NCBI RefSeq assembly: GCF_002242805.1
Contig: NZ_MCGQ01000052.1
Location: 1-64,000 of the forward strand
Reading direction: 5' to 3'
From: Streptomyces diastatochromogenes
GTDB taxonomy: Bacteria > Actinomycetota > Actinomycetes > Streptomycetales > Streptomycetaceae
DNA length: 64,000 nt
Below are positions 1-8,284 of this stretch, one piece after another (positions within the stretch are counted from its first letter, which is position 1; each line of letters begins with the position of its first letter). The notes beneath the pieces are model-generated. The model saw nothing but the letters and a program-made list of their open reading frames with translations, was not told where the DNA came from and ran no database searches. The position numbers and the translations under genes are program-made.

Positions 1-111
1 CCCCGCCACTCCCACGCCGGTCCCCAACACGCCGAGACCTCCCTGCCGTTCCTCCGCCGCGCGGCGGCCACCGGCATCCCCGCCGCCGTGCCAGAAGAGA
101 GCACCCCATGA
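1..111 (+). other. Inverted fragment with the true 3' end of the isomerase gene and the start of a following gene
   Basis: Read on the plus strand in frame 1, codons 1-22 repeat the last residues of the minus-strand isomerase gene. They continue with 14 new residues (ATGIPAAVPEESTP) to a TGA at 109-111. An ATG at 108-110 overlaps that stop as ATGA and begins MTQHPAAR, which looks like the start of the next gene in the operon. That frame meets the second arm almost at once and stops. This is the reason for thinking that 68-120 is native downstream sequence joined in the wrong orientation. Confidence 0.7.
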
Positions 112-187
112 CCCAGCACCCCGCCGCGCGGCGGAGGAACGGCAGGGAGGTCTCGGCGTGTTGGGGACCGGCGTGGGAGTGGCGGGG
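1..187. repeat. Perfect 67-bp inverted repeat (fold-back) at the left edge
   Basis: Bases 1-67 are the exact reverse complement of 121-187, with a 53-base loop (68-120). The inner end of each arm is a self-palindromic 14-mer, CCGCCGCGCGGCGG, at 54-67 and 121-134. Both arms encode the same stretch of the isomerase gene described at 121-970, and the loop carries what looks like that gene's true 3' end in the opposite orientation. The symmetry may continue past base 1. A strand switch at the palindrome, either in an assembly or library step or in the cell, explains this better than selection. Confidence 0.95.
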
Positions 188-970
188 CAGTTCCACGACC
201 GTCAGTCCGCGGTAGCCCGTCGCGGCGAGGGCGGCGAGGACGGGCGGGAAGTCGATCTCGCCCTGCCCGAGCGGAAGGTGGTCGTGGACACCGCGCCGCA
301 TGTCCTCGATCTGGACGTGCCGCAGCCAGGGCGCGGCCAGGCGCACGCAGTCGGCGGGCGGGAGGGGTTCGAGGCACTGGCAGTGGCCGATGTCGAGGGT
401 GAGTCCGAGGGCGGGCGGGTCACCGAGGAGGCGGCGCAGGTGGTGGAAGTCGGCGAGGGTGGCGAGGAGGTGGCCGGGCTCGGGTTCGACCGCGAGCGGG
501 ATGCCGGCGGTGGTGGCGGCGTCGAGCACGGGGGTGAGGGAGGCGGCGAGCCGCTGCCAGGCGGTGGCCGGGTCACTGGTGGGCGGAACGGTTCCGCTGA
601 AGCAGTGCACGGCGTGGGCACCGAGGTCGGCGGCCACCCGCACGGCCCGCAGGAGCAGGTCCACCCGGCGGGCCCGCGCCTCGGGATCCGGGTCGAGCAG
701 CGAGGGGCCGTGCTTGCGGCGCGGGTCGAGGACATAGCGGGCGCCGGTCTCGACCGTGACCTCGAGCCCCAGCTCGGCGAGGCGGCGCGCGGTCCGCCGG
801 GTGCGGGCGGCGAGGTCGGGGGCGAGCGGGTCGAGGTGCATGTGGTCGAGGGTCAGGCCGACGCCGTCGTAGCCGAGGTCGGCGAGGAGGGCGAGGGCGT
901 CGTCGAGGCGGAGGTCGGCGAGGCCGTTGGTGCCGTAGCCGAACCGGAGGTTCGTGGGCCGGGGGGTCAT
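121..970 (-). CDS. Sugar phosphate isomerase/epimerase-like TIM-barrel protein (EboE-like), 3' end disrupted
   Basis: About 283 codons are readable before the fold-back; no stop occurs on this strand before the window edge. Motifs of the xylose-isomerase-like TIM barrel (AP endonuclease 2 fold) are visible: VTVETG, AVEPEPGH, TLDIGHCQCLEP and HVQIEDMRRG, which supply the usual Glu/His/Asp metal ligands. The ATG at 970 overlaps the stop of the small gene before it (ATGA), so it should be translated by coupling. The natural C terminus (about 14 more residues) appears on the plus strand at 68-111, giving about 297 aa in total. Position next to a UbiA prenyltransferase and an inositol-phosphate-synthase-like gene fits an ebo-type cluster; the substrate is unknown. 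Confidence 0.8.
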
Positions 971-1188
971 GTGATGCTCACCTGCCTGGCGATCTGCCGG
1001 GCCACTCGGGCGAGCGGGACGCGGGCGTTGGACAGGCCGTTGTCGGACCGGGCGTTGGCGAGGCCGTTGCCGGCGCGGGCATTGACCAGGACGTTTCCGA
1101 CACGGGCGTAGGCGAGGCCGTTTCCGGCGCGGGCTGGGGCGCACTTGCCGGCGCAGCCGTGGCGGGGAGCCACGCCCTGAAGTGTCAT
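967..1188 (-). CDS. Small repeat-bearing ORF between the prenyltransferase and isomerase genes
   Basis: This 73-codon frame is coupled at both ends. Its ATG (1188) overlaps the UbiA stop as ATGA, and its own TGA overlaps the isomerase ATG in the same way. The middle consists of four 9-residue repeats of the form R-x-G-N-G-L-A-N-A. A 17-bp direct repeat, gtcatgtgatgctcacc, lies at 966-982 and 1184-1200, so deleting the 218 bp between the copies would join the UbiA and isomerase genes by one ATGA overlap. I recognise no family. It may be a by-product of a repeat insertion rather than a selected protein. Confidence 0.4.
   Translation of the reverse strand: MTLQGVAPRHGCAGKCAPARAGNGLAYARVGNVLVNARAGNGLANARSDNGLSNARVPLARVARQIARQVSIT
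1022..1129. repeat. Four 27-bp imperfect tandem repeats
   Basis: Units lie at 1022-1048, 1049-1075, 1076-1102 and 1103-1129. All begin cgggc(g/a)t and hold the core aggccgtt with a few substitutions. The 27-bp period is a whole number of codons and gives the 9-residue repeats of the small ORF at 967-1188. A degenerate fifth copy seems to begin at 1130. Confidence 0.85.
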
Positions 1189-2030
1189 GTGATGCTCACC
1201 CGCCTCCCGAACCGTCCGGCCAGTGCGGCGAGGGCCGCTGTGCCGAGTGCGGTGGCGGTGGCTCCGGTGCGGGCGGCGAGGGCGGCCTGCAGCGGGATGG
1301 TGGCGCGGATGCCGGCGCCCACGGCGCGCTGGGTGAGCGCCGGTGAGGGGTTGAGGGTGGCGTGGAGGTAGGGGCGGGCCGTCGTGGTGGCGTAGGTGAG
1401 GGCGAGGGCGGTGGTGAGGGGGGTGCGGGTCGGTAGCAGCCGGGCGAGGAGGGCCGTGCCCGCCAGTGCCGCGAGCGGGGCGATGGGGGAACCGTCGCGG
1501 GTCTCCTGGCGGGAGACGGCGGTGACGGCGAGGGTGTGGGTGCCGAGCAGCCCGGCCGAGGGCAGGGCCGGGCGGACGCGTCCGGCGGTGGCCGCCGCTC
1601 CGAGGAGCAGGTCGAGGCCGCGGGCGGCGGCCATCGCGCCCGGGCCGGCGGGCGTGCGCTTCAGGCCGAGGTCGTACGACCAGACGGTGGCCGCGAGCGG
1701 CACGGCGACCGCCAGCGCCGGGCGGCCCGCGCGACCGGCCAGGGCGAGGCCGGCGGCCGTGAGCGCGCAGGCCGCGGTGAGTGCGGCGCCGGGGCGGACC
1801 CGCCCTGAGGGGAGCGGGCGGTGGGGACGTTCTATGGCGTCCTCCGCGCGGTCGGCCCAGTCGTTGAGGGCCATTCCGGCCTCGTACAGGCACAGGGAGC
1901 TGCCGACGGCGAGCACGGTACGACGGTTCGGGCGGACGCGGACCGCGGCCGCTCCGGCGAGGGCGTCGCCGGGGACGGTGAACAGGGCGGGCAGGCGGAG
2001 GAGTTCGGCCCAGGCCTGATACCGGTTCAC
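1185..2030 (-). CDS. eboC: UbiA-family prenyltransferase (EboC type)
   Basis: This 281-aa polytopic membrane protein belongs to the UbiA superfamily, which transfers prenyl groups from isoprenoid diphosphates to small acceptors. The first Asp-rich motif is clear near residues 56-68 (NDWADRAEDAIERPHRPLPSG), followed by YDLGLK and several Ala/Leu-rich membrane segments. Its ATG overlaps the stop of the inositol-phosphate-synthase-like gene (ATGA), so the two are probably co-translated. The neighbours (synthase upstream, TIM-barrel isomerase downstream) match ebo-type clusters, which other work ties to export or handling of small precursors. The prenyl acceptor cannot be read from the sequence. 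Confidence 0.85.
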   Translation of the reverse strand: MNRYQAWAELLRLPALFTVPGDALAGAAAVRVRPNRRTVLAVGSSLCLYEAGMALNDWADRAEDAIERPHRPLPSGRVRPGAALTAACALTAAGLALAGRAGRPALAVAVPLAATVWSYDLGLKRTPAGPGAMAAARGLDLLLGAAATAGRVRPALPSAGLLGTHTLAVTAVSRQETRDGSPIAPLAALAGTALLARLLPTRTPLTTALALTYATTTARPYLHATLNPSPALTQRAVGAGIRATIPLQAALAARTGATATALGTAALAALAGRFGRRVSIT

Positions 2031-3151
2031 GCCCCCTCCCCCAACCGCCGGGCGAACCGCACCAGTTCGGCGTACTGCTCCGCCAGTGCCGACGGGGCTT
2101 CTCCCACGGGGTCCTTGAAGAAGAAGGCCAGTTCGGACAGGGGTCCGGCCAGGCCGGTCTCATGGGCGCGGGCGACCAGCCGGGCCAGGTCGAGGACCAG
2201 GGGTGCGGCCAGGGCCGAGTCGCAGCCCTGCCAGATGGTCTGCAGGATCATGCGGGTGCCGAGGAAGCCGTCGAAGGCGATGTGGTCCCAGGCGGTCTTC
2301 CAGTCGCCGAGCGCGGGCACGTCGTCGATGTGGACCTCGCCCTCCGGGGCGGATCCGAGGGTGTCGGCGAGGACGCGCTCCTTGCCGGCGTTCTTCGCGG
2401 CCGCGGCGGCCGGGTCGGCCAGACTGGCGCCGTCACCGCCGCCGAGGAGGTTGGTGCCGGACCAGGCGCGGACCGCCAGGGCACGCTGGGTGAACATCGG
2501 GCCCAGGACGGAACGCAGGAGAGTCTGGCCGGTCTTGCCGTCGCGGCCCGCGTACGGCAGCCCGCCGCCCGCGGCGAGCGGGGCGAGGTCCGGGTGGTGC
2601 AGGCCCGTCGAGGGGGTGAAGTTGACGTAGGGGCAGCCGGCGCGCAGGGCGGCGGCCGCGTAGAGGGAGCTGGGCGGGAGTCCGGGGCCGGTCGGGGCCG
2701 GTTCCGTGGAGGCGACGTTCACGACCACGGCTCGCTCCAGGCCGTGCCGTCGTACGAAGTCCTGGATGTCGGCGGCGAAGGCGGTGATCAGCTCGCCCTC
2801 GTCCCGGGTGTCGCCGGGGAGTGGGCCGCCGGGCCTGATCTCCCGGTCCGCTGCCGCGAGTTCGGCGGCTACGGCGGCCGGGAGGCCGGGGGGCAGCACG
2901 CCGCCCGCGGCCAGGTGCTCGGCGCGTTTGGGCAGGGGGCAGTCCGTGGTGTCGTGGCCGCCGAAGACCAGCGAGGCCAGGTCGGGCAGGCCGGCGTCGG
3001 CGAAGGCGGGCGTCTCGGTGACCAGGCCGGTCGGCGGGCGGAGGCCCGCGGTCACGGCGGCGCACCCCGCGACGACGGTGGTGGCGACCGAACCGCGGGC
3101 TCCGACGAGCCAGACGCCGACACGAGCAGGACGGGAGAGGGACGCGGACAT
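2027..3151 (-). CDS. Inositol-3-phosphate synthase family protein
   Basis: This 374-aa protein has an N-terminal Rossmann NAD-binding stretch (VGVWLVGARGSVATTVV). Later motifs are typical of myo-inositol-phosphate synthases: VVVNVASTEP, YVNFTPSTG, DGKTGQTLLRSVLGPMF, SGTNLLGGGDG and WDHIAFDGFLG. The known reaction of the family is the NAD-dependent conversion of glucose-6-phosphate to inositol-3-phosphate. Membership of an ebo-like operon suggests a specialised cyclitol rather than housekeeping inositol, but that is inference. I chose the ATG at 3151 because AAGGAGG sits just upstream; an earlier start at 3175 would add 8 residues. It heads the operon leading into the UbiA gene. Confidence 0.85.
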   Translation of the reverse strand: MSASLSRPARVGVWLVGARGSVATTVVAGCAAVTAGLRPPTGLVTETPAFADAGLPDLASLVFGGHDTTDCPLPKRAEHLAAGGVLPPGLPAAVAAELAAADREIRPGGPLPGDTRDEGELITAFAADIQDFVRRHGLERAVVVNVASTEPAPTGPGLPPSSLYAAAALRAGCPYVNFTPSTGLHHPDLAPLAAGGGLPYAGRDGKTGQTLLRSVLGPMFTQRALAVRAWSGTNLLGGGDGASLADPAAAAAKNAGKERVLADTLGSAPEGEVHIDDVPALGDWKTAWDHIAFDGFLGTRMILQTIWQGCDSALAAPLVLDLARLVARAHETGLAGPLSELAFFFKDPVGEAPSALAEQYAELVRFARRLGEGA

Positions 3152-3203
3152 GGGCTGCCTCCTTGTCCAGGGCATGAGCTTCCCGAGGGGAAGGGAGTGG
3201 TGA

Positions 3204-3237
3204 CGGCGGGCGGGAGTCCGGCGTCTCCCGCCCGCCG
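3204..3237 (-). terminator. GC-rich hairpin downstream of the sugar dehydrogenase gene side
   Basis: A perfect 13-bp stem pairs 3204-3216 (cggcgggcgggag) with 3225-3237 across an 8-base loop. It lies between the synthase start (3151) and the dehydrogenase stop (3291). On the minus strand it therefore follows the dehydrogenase gene and would separate the two units. No U-run follows, which is usual in Streptomyces. Confidence 0.6.
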
Positions 3238-3290
3238 CCGTTCAGCGGCCCTTGCCGGGCGGTTTTCCGATGCGGTGCTGGTCGACCACG

Positions 3291-5777
3291 TCAGCCGGTC
3301 GTGAAGGTGAAGTCGTCCAGGTCGTAGAGGGCGCCGCTGCCGCCCTTGAACACCAGGTAGAGCGTGGTGGTGCCGCGCGGTGCGCGGGACAGGCCGGCGG
3401 TGACGTCCTGGTAGGTCTCCCAGCCGCCGGTCACGGGCACGGTGGCCTTGCCGAGGAGGGTGCCGGTGGCCGAGCCGGCGCGGACCTCGAGGGTGCCGCC
3501 TGCGCCGCCGGAGGCGATGCGGGCGGTGATCTTCGTGGCGTTGTTGAGGACGTACGGGGTGAAGGCGATCCAGTCGCCGTTGTGGATGTCGCCGACGACC
3601 TTGCCGCCGTGGGCGGTGTCCCTGGCGGTCACCGTGATGCCGGAGCTGGTGCCGAAGTGCTCGGCCTGGCGGTGGCGGGGCTGCTGGACGTTCTGGTCGT
3701 GCGAGGTGAGCGGGGCCTGGCCGCCGCCTCCGCCGTCGGTGTACTCGGCGTCCATCACGCCGAAGATGTTGGCGTCCTCGTCGTGGCCGCCGTCGGCACT
3801 GGTCTGGATGGTGCCGGAACAGCCGTTGGCCGAGGTCATCGGGTGTCCGTGACTGTCATGACCGAGGACGAAGGTGACCTTGACCTTGGAGCAGTCGATC
3901 GTCCGGCCGTCCTCGGGGTCGGTGACGCTCACCTTGAACGGGATGGCGTCACCGAAGCTGAACAGCTGGCCGTCCTTGGGGGTGTCCAGGACGACCTTGG
4001 GTGCGGTGTTGCCGACGACGATCTGGACGCTGGCGCCGCCGGTGCGGCCCGAGGGGTCCTTGGCCGTGACGGTGGCGGTGTAGGTGCCGTTCTTCTTGTA
4101 CCTGTGGGCGGGGTTGGCGGCCGTCGAGGTGCCGCCGTCGCCGAAGTCCCAGCTGTAGGTCAGCGCGTCGCCGTCCTGGTCGGTCGTGCCCGCGGAGGAG
4201 AACTGCACCTTCAGCGGGGCCTGCCCGGAGGTGCGGTCCGCGGCGGCCTGCGCCGACGGGGAGTGGCCGTCGGTCGCGTTCTCGATGCGGTACAGCGCCG
4301 AGTGCTCGTCGCCGCCGAACCAGGCGGTGCCGTAGTCGAGGACGTAGAGCGCGCCGTCGGGGCCGAAGGCCATGTCCATCACCTGGGTGCCGCTCCAGGG
4401 GATGTCGTTGATGGACTGCACCTTGCCGTCGGTGTCGCTGGTGATCCGCTTGATCCAGCGGCGGCCGAACTCACCGGCGAAGAAGTCGCCGTCGTACGCC
4501 TGCGGGAACTTCACGGGCGAGTCGAGAGTGGGGTCGTAGTGGTAGACCGGGCCGCCCATGGGCGACTCGGAGCCGTCGCCGAACTCCGGTACGGACGGGC
4601 CGTTGTACGGGATCCAGGCGGGCTGGGCCGGAGGCAGGTCCGTGAGGCCGGTGTTGTGCGGGGAGGTGTTCTTCGGGGCGTCGCAGTCGAAGGACGCGCC
4701 GGACGTCCTGGTCGCGAAGTCGTAGTCCACGTAGGCGTCGTTGGCGCCGCTGCAGTACGGCCAGCCGAAGTTGCCGGGCCCGGTCACCCGGGCGAACTCG
4801 ACCTGGCCGGCGGGGCCGCGGGCCGGGTCGGCGGCGCCGGCGTCGGGGCCGTAGTCGCCGACGTAGAGGATGCCGGTCTTCTTGTCGACGCTGAACCGGA
4901 AGGGGTTGCGGAAGCCCATCGCATAGATCTCGGGGCGCGTCTTGTCCGTGCCGGGTGCGAAGAGGTTGCCGTCGGGGACGGAGTAGGAGCCGTCGGCGTT
5001 GACCTTGATGCGCAGGATCTTGCCGCGGAGGTCGTTGGTGTTGCCCGCCGAACGCTGGGCGTCGAAGGCCGGGTTGCGGTCGGCGCGCTCGTCGATGGGG
5101 GTGTAGCCGCCGGACTGGAAGGGGTTGGTGTCGTCGCCCGTCGACAGGTACAGGTTGCCGGCCGCGTCGAAGTCGATGTCGCCGCCGACGTGACAGCACA
5201 GGCCGCGGGAGGCCGGGACGTCGAGGATCTTCTTCTCGCTCGCCGTGTCGAGGGTGCCGTCGGTGTTCAGCACGAAGCGGGAGAGGCGGTTGACGCCGTC
5301 GAAGGGGGCGAAGTCGGCCGCGGTGCCGGTCTCGGGGGCGTCGCCGGCCGGGGTGTCCAACGGAGGGGCGTAGTAGAGGTAGATGGCGCGATTGCTGGCG
5401 AAGTCCGGGTCCACGCCAACGCCTTGGAGACCTTCCTCGTCGTGGGAGTAGACGTCGAGCTTGCCGATCAGCCGCGTGTTGCCCGCGGCGTCCGTCAGGC
5501 GCAGTTCGCCGTCGCGTGAGGTGTGCAGGACCGAGCGGTCGGGGAGGACGGCGAGCGACATGGGCTCGCCGACCTCCGCCTCCCCCTTGGCGAGGGTGAC
5601 CTGCTGGAAGTCCTCGGCCGCCGCGGCCGGCTCGTGGTCGGCGACGGCTGCGCCGGCCTGAGGGGTGGTGAGGGTCAGGGTCGCGCCGGCGAGGAGGGCG
5701 CCGCTGAGCAGTGCGAGCGCCTTGCGCAGACGTGATCTGTGGGTCGCGGTCCTGGTGGTGCGGTCGTTCCCGGGCAC
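3291..5777 (-). CDS. Secreted PQQ-dependent sugar dehydrogenase with PKD and carbohydrate-binding modules
   Basis: This 828-aa protein has a basic N terminus, then a hydrophobic stretch and an Ala-rich cleavage region (about residues 15-45), so it should be exported. Residues about 55-500 form a glucose/sorbosone dehydrogenase beta-propeller: the segments SRFVLNTDG, GGDIDFDAAGNLYLSTGDDT, DLRGKILRIKVN, EIYAMGFRNPFRFS and ILYVGDYGPDAG are typical. A PKD domain (YSWDFGDGGTSTAANPAHRY) covers about 515-590. An Ig-like linker follows, and a CBM6-like C-terminal module from about 695 ends YDLDDFTFTTG. The enzyme would oxidise an aldose outside the cell. It lies downstream of a sugar-isomerase and ABC-transporter set in the same orientation, so it probably acts on a related sugar. 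Confidence 0.85.
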   Translation of the reverse strand: MPGNDRTTRTATHRSRLRKALALLSGALLAGATLTLTTPQAGAAVADHEPAAAAEDFQQVTLAKGEAEVGEPMSLAVLPDRSVLHTSRDGELRLTDAAGNTRLIGKLDVYSHDEEGLQGVGVDPDFASNRAIYLYYAPPLDTPAGDAPETGTAADFAPFDGVNRLSRFVLNTDGTLDTASEKKILDVPASRGLCCHVGGDIDFDAAGNLYLSTGDDTNPFQSGGYTPIDERADRNPAFDAQRSAGNTNDLRGKILRIKVNADGSYSVPDGNLFAPGTDKTRPEIYAMGFRNPFRFSVDKKTGILYVGDYGPDAGAADPARGPAGQVEFARVTGPGNFGWPYCSGANDAYVDYDFATRTSGASFDCDAPKNTSPHNTGLTDLPPAQPAWIPYNGPSVPEFGDGSESPMGGPVYHYDPTLDSPVKFPQAYDGDFFAGEFGRRWIKRITSDTDGKVQSINDIPWSGTQVMDMAFGPDGALYVLDYGTAWFGGDEHSALYRIENATDGHSPSAQAAADRTSGQAPLKVQFSSAGTTDQDGDALTYSWDFGDGGTSTAANPAHRYKKNGTYTATVTAKDPSGRTGGASVQIVVGNTAPKVVLDTPKDGQLFSFGDAIPFKVSVTDPEDGRTIDCSKVKVTFVLGHDSHGHPMTSANGCSGTIQTSADGGHDEDANIFGVMDAEYTDGGGGGQAPLTSHDQNVQQPRHRQAEHFGTSSGITVTARDTAHGGKVVGDIHNGDWIAFTPYVLNNATKITARIASGGAGGTLEVRAGSATGTLLGKATVPVTGGWETYQDVTAGLSRAPRGTTTLYLVFKGGSGALYDLDDFTFTTG

Positions 5778-5822
5778 GGATTGCCTCCAGAATGGGGCTG
5801 GTGGTACGGGCGGGTGCGAACG

Positions 5823-5881
5823 CCGGGATGCGCCGTCATCCCGGAGCGAGTGACAACTGACCTGCTGTCTGCGGTCAGTTG
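5823..5881 (-). terminator. Two successive hairpins after the sugar isomerase gene
   Basis: One stem pairs 5854-5862 (caactgacc) with 5873-5881 and includes the isomerase stop codon. A second pairs 5823-5830 (ccgggatg) with 5837-5844. Both lie between the isomerase stop (5875) and the dehydrogenase start (5777) on the minus strand. They could attenuate or end the sugar-operon transcript before the dehydrogenase gene. Confidence 0.5.
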
Positions 5882-6873
5882 GAGAAGGCCGCGTCGAAGG
5901 AGGCCGACGGCGGCTCGAAGTCGTAGGCCTTGAGGCGGGTGAGGGCCTCGGGGGCGCCCTGGAGCCGGTCCATGCCGGCGTCCTCCCACTCCACGGAGAT
6001 GGGGCCCCGGTAGTCGATGGAGCGCAGCATCCGGAAGACGTCTTCCCAGGGGACGTCGCCGTGTCCGGCGGAGACGAAGTCCCAGCCGCGGCGCGGGTCC
6101 CCCCAGGGCAGGTGGGAGCCCAGGCGGCCGTTGCGGCCGTCGAGGCGCCTGCGGGCCTCCTTGCAGTCCACGTGGTAGATGCGGTTGCGGAAGTCCCACA
6201 GGAAGCCGACGGGGTCGAGGTCCTGCCAGACGAAATGGGAGGGGTCGAAGTTCAGGCCGAAGGCCGGGCGGTGGCCGACCGCGTCGAGGGCGCGGTGGGT
6301 GGTCCAGTAGTCGTAGGCGATCTCGCTGGGGTGGACCTCGTGGGCGAACCGTACGCCCTCCGTGTCGAAGACGTCGAGAATCGGGTTCCAGCGCTCGGCG
6401 AAGTCCTCGTAGCCGCGCTCGATCATCGACTCGGGGGCGGGCGGGAACATCGCGACGAGATGCCAGATCGCGGAGCCGGTGAAGCCGACGACGGTGTCGA
6501 CGTCGAAGGCGGCAGCGGCGCGGGCGGTGTCCTTCATGCGCTCGGCCGCACGCCGGCGCACCCCCTCGGGATCGCCGTCCGCCCACACCTCACCGGGCAG
6601 GATGGCCTGGTGGCGCTCGTCGATGATGGCGTCGCAGACGGCCTGGCCGACGAGGTGGTTGGAGATGGCCCAGCACTTCAGGCCGTAGCTGTCGAGGAGT
6701 TGGTGGCGCGATTTGACGTATCCGGGATCGGCGAGGGCCTTGTCGACCTCGAAGTGGTCTCCCCAGCAGGCGAGTTCGAGGCCGTCGTAGCCGAAGTCGC
6801 GGGCGAGCCGGCAGACCTCCTCCAGGGGCAGGTCGGCCCACTGGCCGGTGAACAGGGTGAACGGGCGCGGCAT
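5875..6873 (-). CDS. Sugar phosphate isomerase/epimerase (xylose isomerase-like TIM barrel)
   Basis: The 332-aa product has the TIM-barrel pattern of the IolE/xylose isomerase-like superfamily. It starts FTLFTGQWADLPLEEVC and contains GYDGLELACWGDHF, FAHEVHPSEIAYD, GLNFDPSHFVWQ, IYHVDCKEA and ISVEWEDAG, which supply the Glu/Asp/His metal site. It lies 12 bp after the Gfo/Idh/MocA oxidoreductase gene, and its ATG has a strong GAGGAGG site upstream. A pairing of oxidoreductase and isomerase with a sugar ABC transporter is typical of breakdown of inositol or an oxidised sugar. The real substrate is not determined here. Confidence 0.85.
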   Translation of the reverse strand: MPRPFTLFTGQWADLPLEEVCRLARDFGYDGLELACWGDHFEVDKALADPGYVKSRHQLLDSYGLKCWAISNHLVGQAVCDAIIDERHQAILPGEVWADGDPEGVRRRAAERMKDTARAAAAFDVDTVVGFTGSAIWHLVAMFPPAPESMIERGYEDFAERWNPILDVFDTEGVRFAHEVHPSEIAYDYWTTHRALDAVGHRPAFGLNFDPSHFVWQDLDPVGFLWDFRNRIYHVDCKEARRRLDGRNGRLGSHLPWGDPRRGWDFVSAGHGDVPWEDVFRMLRSIDYRGPISVEWEDAGMDRLQGAPEALTRLKAYDFEPPSASFDAAFSN

Positions 6874-6885
6874 GGGCGGGCCTCC

Positions 6886-8133
6886 TCAGTCCCCGACGGG
6901 GGTGTAGACGGAGTTCTTCTCGGCGCTCTCCTCGACCGCGGCCAGGACCCGCTGGACCTGGAGTCCGTCGGCGAAGGAGGGTTGGGGGCGGCGGCCGTCG
7001 GCGATGGCGTGGACGAGGTCGCGGGCCTGGTGGACGAAGGTGTGCTCGTAGCCGAGTCCGTGCCCCGGCGGCCACCAGGCGTCCAGGTAGGGGTGGTCGG
7101 GTTCGGTGACGAGGATGCGGCGGAAGCCGGCCTCGGCGCCGGGTTCGGTGGCGTCGTGGAACCACAGCTCGTTGAGGCGTTCCAGGTCGAAGGCCAACGA
7201 GCCGCGCTCACCGTTGAGTTCGATGCGCAGGGCGTTCTTGCGCCCGGTGGCGTAGCGGGTCGCCTCGAAGGAGGCGAGGGCGCCGGAGGCGAACCGGCCG
7301 GTGAACAGGGCGGCGTCGTCCACGGTGACCGTGCCGGTGCCGGCCCGTGTGGCCGCTGTCCCCAGTCCGCTGGTGGCGCCGGTGGGCAGCGGCCGCTCCC
7401 GTACGAAGGTCTCGGTCAGCGCGGACACCCCGGCCAGCCGCTCCCCCGCCAGGTACTGGGCGAGGTCCACGATGTGCGCGCCGAGGTCGCCGAGCGAGCC
7501 GGAGCCCGCCAGCTCCTTGCGCAGCCGCCAGGTCAGCGGGAACTCCGGGTCCACGAGCCAGTCCTGGAGGTACGACACCCGGACGTGGCGCAGGGTGCCG
7601 AGCCGGCCGTCGGCGACCATGCGCCGGGCGAGCGCGGTGGCGGGCACCCGGCGGTAGTTGAAGCCGACCATCGCCACCTGGCCTCGAGAGTGGGCCTCTT
7701 CGGCCGCCCGGGTCATGGTCTCGGCCTCTTCGACCGTGTTGGCGAGGGGCTTCTCGCACAGGACGTGCTTGCCGGCGGCCAGGGCGGCGAGAGCGATCTC
7801 GGCATGGCTGTCTCCGGGGGTGCAGATGTCGACCAGGTCGACGTCGTCCCGGGCGATCAGCGCCCGCCAGTCGGTCTCGGCCGCCGCCCAGCCGTGGCGG
7901 TCGGCCGCAGCGCGTACGGCGGTGGCGTCGCGGCCGCAGATCACGGCCAGGACCGGCTGCCGGGGCAGGTCGAAGACCCGGCCCGCGGTGCGCCAGCCCT
8001 GGGAGTGGGCGGCACCCATGAAGGCGTACCCGATCATGCCGACGCGCAACGGAGTCCGTCCGGCCTCCGACACGGCTTCGGCCGCCGTGTACGGCCCCGG
8101 CTTCGGCTCCGCTGACTGCTGCGGCTGTTCCAT
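6886..8133 (-). CDS. Gfo/Idh/MocA family NAD(P)-dependent oxidoreductase
   Basis: This 415-aa soluble dehydrogenase has an N-terminal Rossmann fold (GMIGYAFMGAAHSQGW, about residues 32-47). The family signature EKPLANTVEEAE lies near 120, and a C-terminal alpha/beta domain ends near YTPVGD. Enzymes of this family oxidise a sugar or cyclitol hydroxyl using NAD(P). The leading 28 residues before the Rossmann fold are longer than usual and Pro/Glu-rich; the ATG at 8133 is favoured by GAGGAGG about 10 bases upstream. It is followed at once by the isomerase gene and preceded by the transporter genes, so it is likely part of one uptake and oxidation route. Confidence 0.88.
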   Translation of the reverse strand: MEQPQQSAEPKPGPYTAAEAVSEAGRTPLRVGMIGYAFMGAAHSQGWRTAGRVFDLPRQPVLAVICGRDATAVRAAADRHGWAAAETDWRALIARDDVDLVDICTPGDSHAEIALAALAAGKHVLCEKPLANTVEEAETMTRAAEEAHSRGQVAMVGFNYRRVPATALARRMVADGRLGTLRHVRVSYLQDWLVDPEFPLTWRLRKELAGSGSLGDLGAHIVDLAQYLAGERLAGVSALTETFVRERPLPTGATSGLGTAATRAGTGTVTVDDAALFTGRFASGALASFEATRYATGRKNALRIELNGERGSLAFDLERLNELWFHDATEPGAEAGFRRILVTEPDHPYLDAWWPPGHGLGYEHTFVHQARDLVHAIADGRRPQPSFADGLQVQRVLAAVEESAEKNSVYTPVGD

Positions 8134-8284
8134 GCGCTCGTCCTCCTCTTCGTCGTGGCGCGGTGGGGGGTGCGGGCGGTGCCCAGAGGTGTCCTATGGA
8201 TCACGTCGGCGTCGCGGGGCCCGGCACGCACTCCCCCAAGGCACCGTTCGTTTCAGCCGACCTGATCCGGAGGACACCCCCTGG

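Noticed and set aside
1..187. Streptomyces chromosome telomere or terminal inverted repeat
   Set aside because: The arms are only 67 bp, coding, and lack the multiple short palindromes of known telomeres.
3252..5519. Long plus-strand open frame (755 codons) opposite the sugar dehydrogenase gene
   Set aside because: It is the antisense shadow of a gene with clear domains; composition is Val/Gly/Arg/Glu-rich as expected from high-GC reverse reading.
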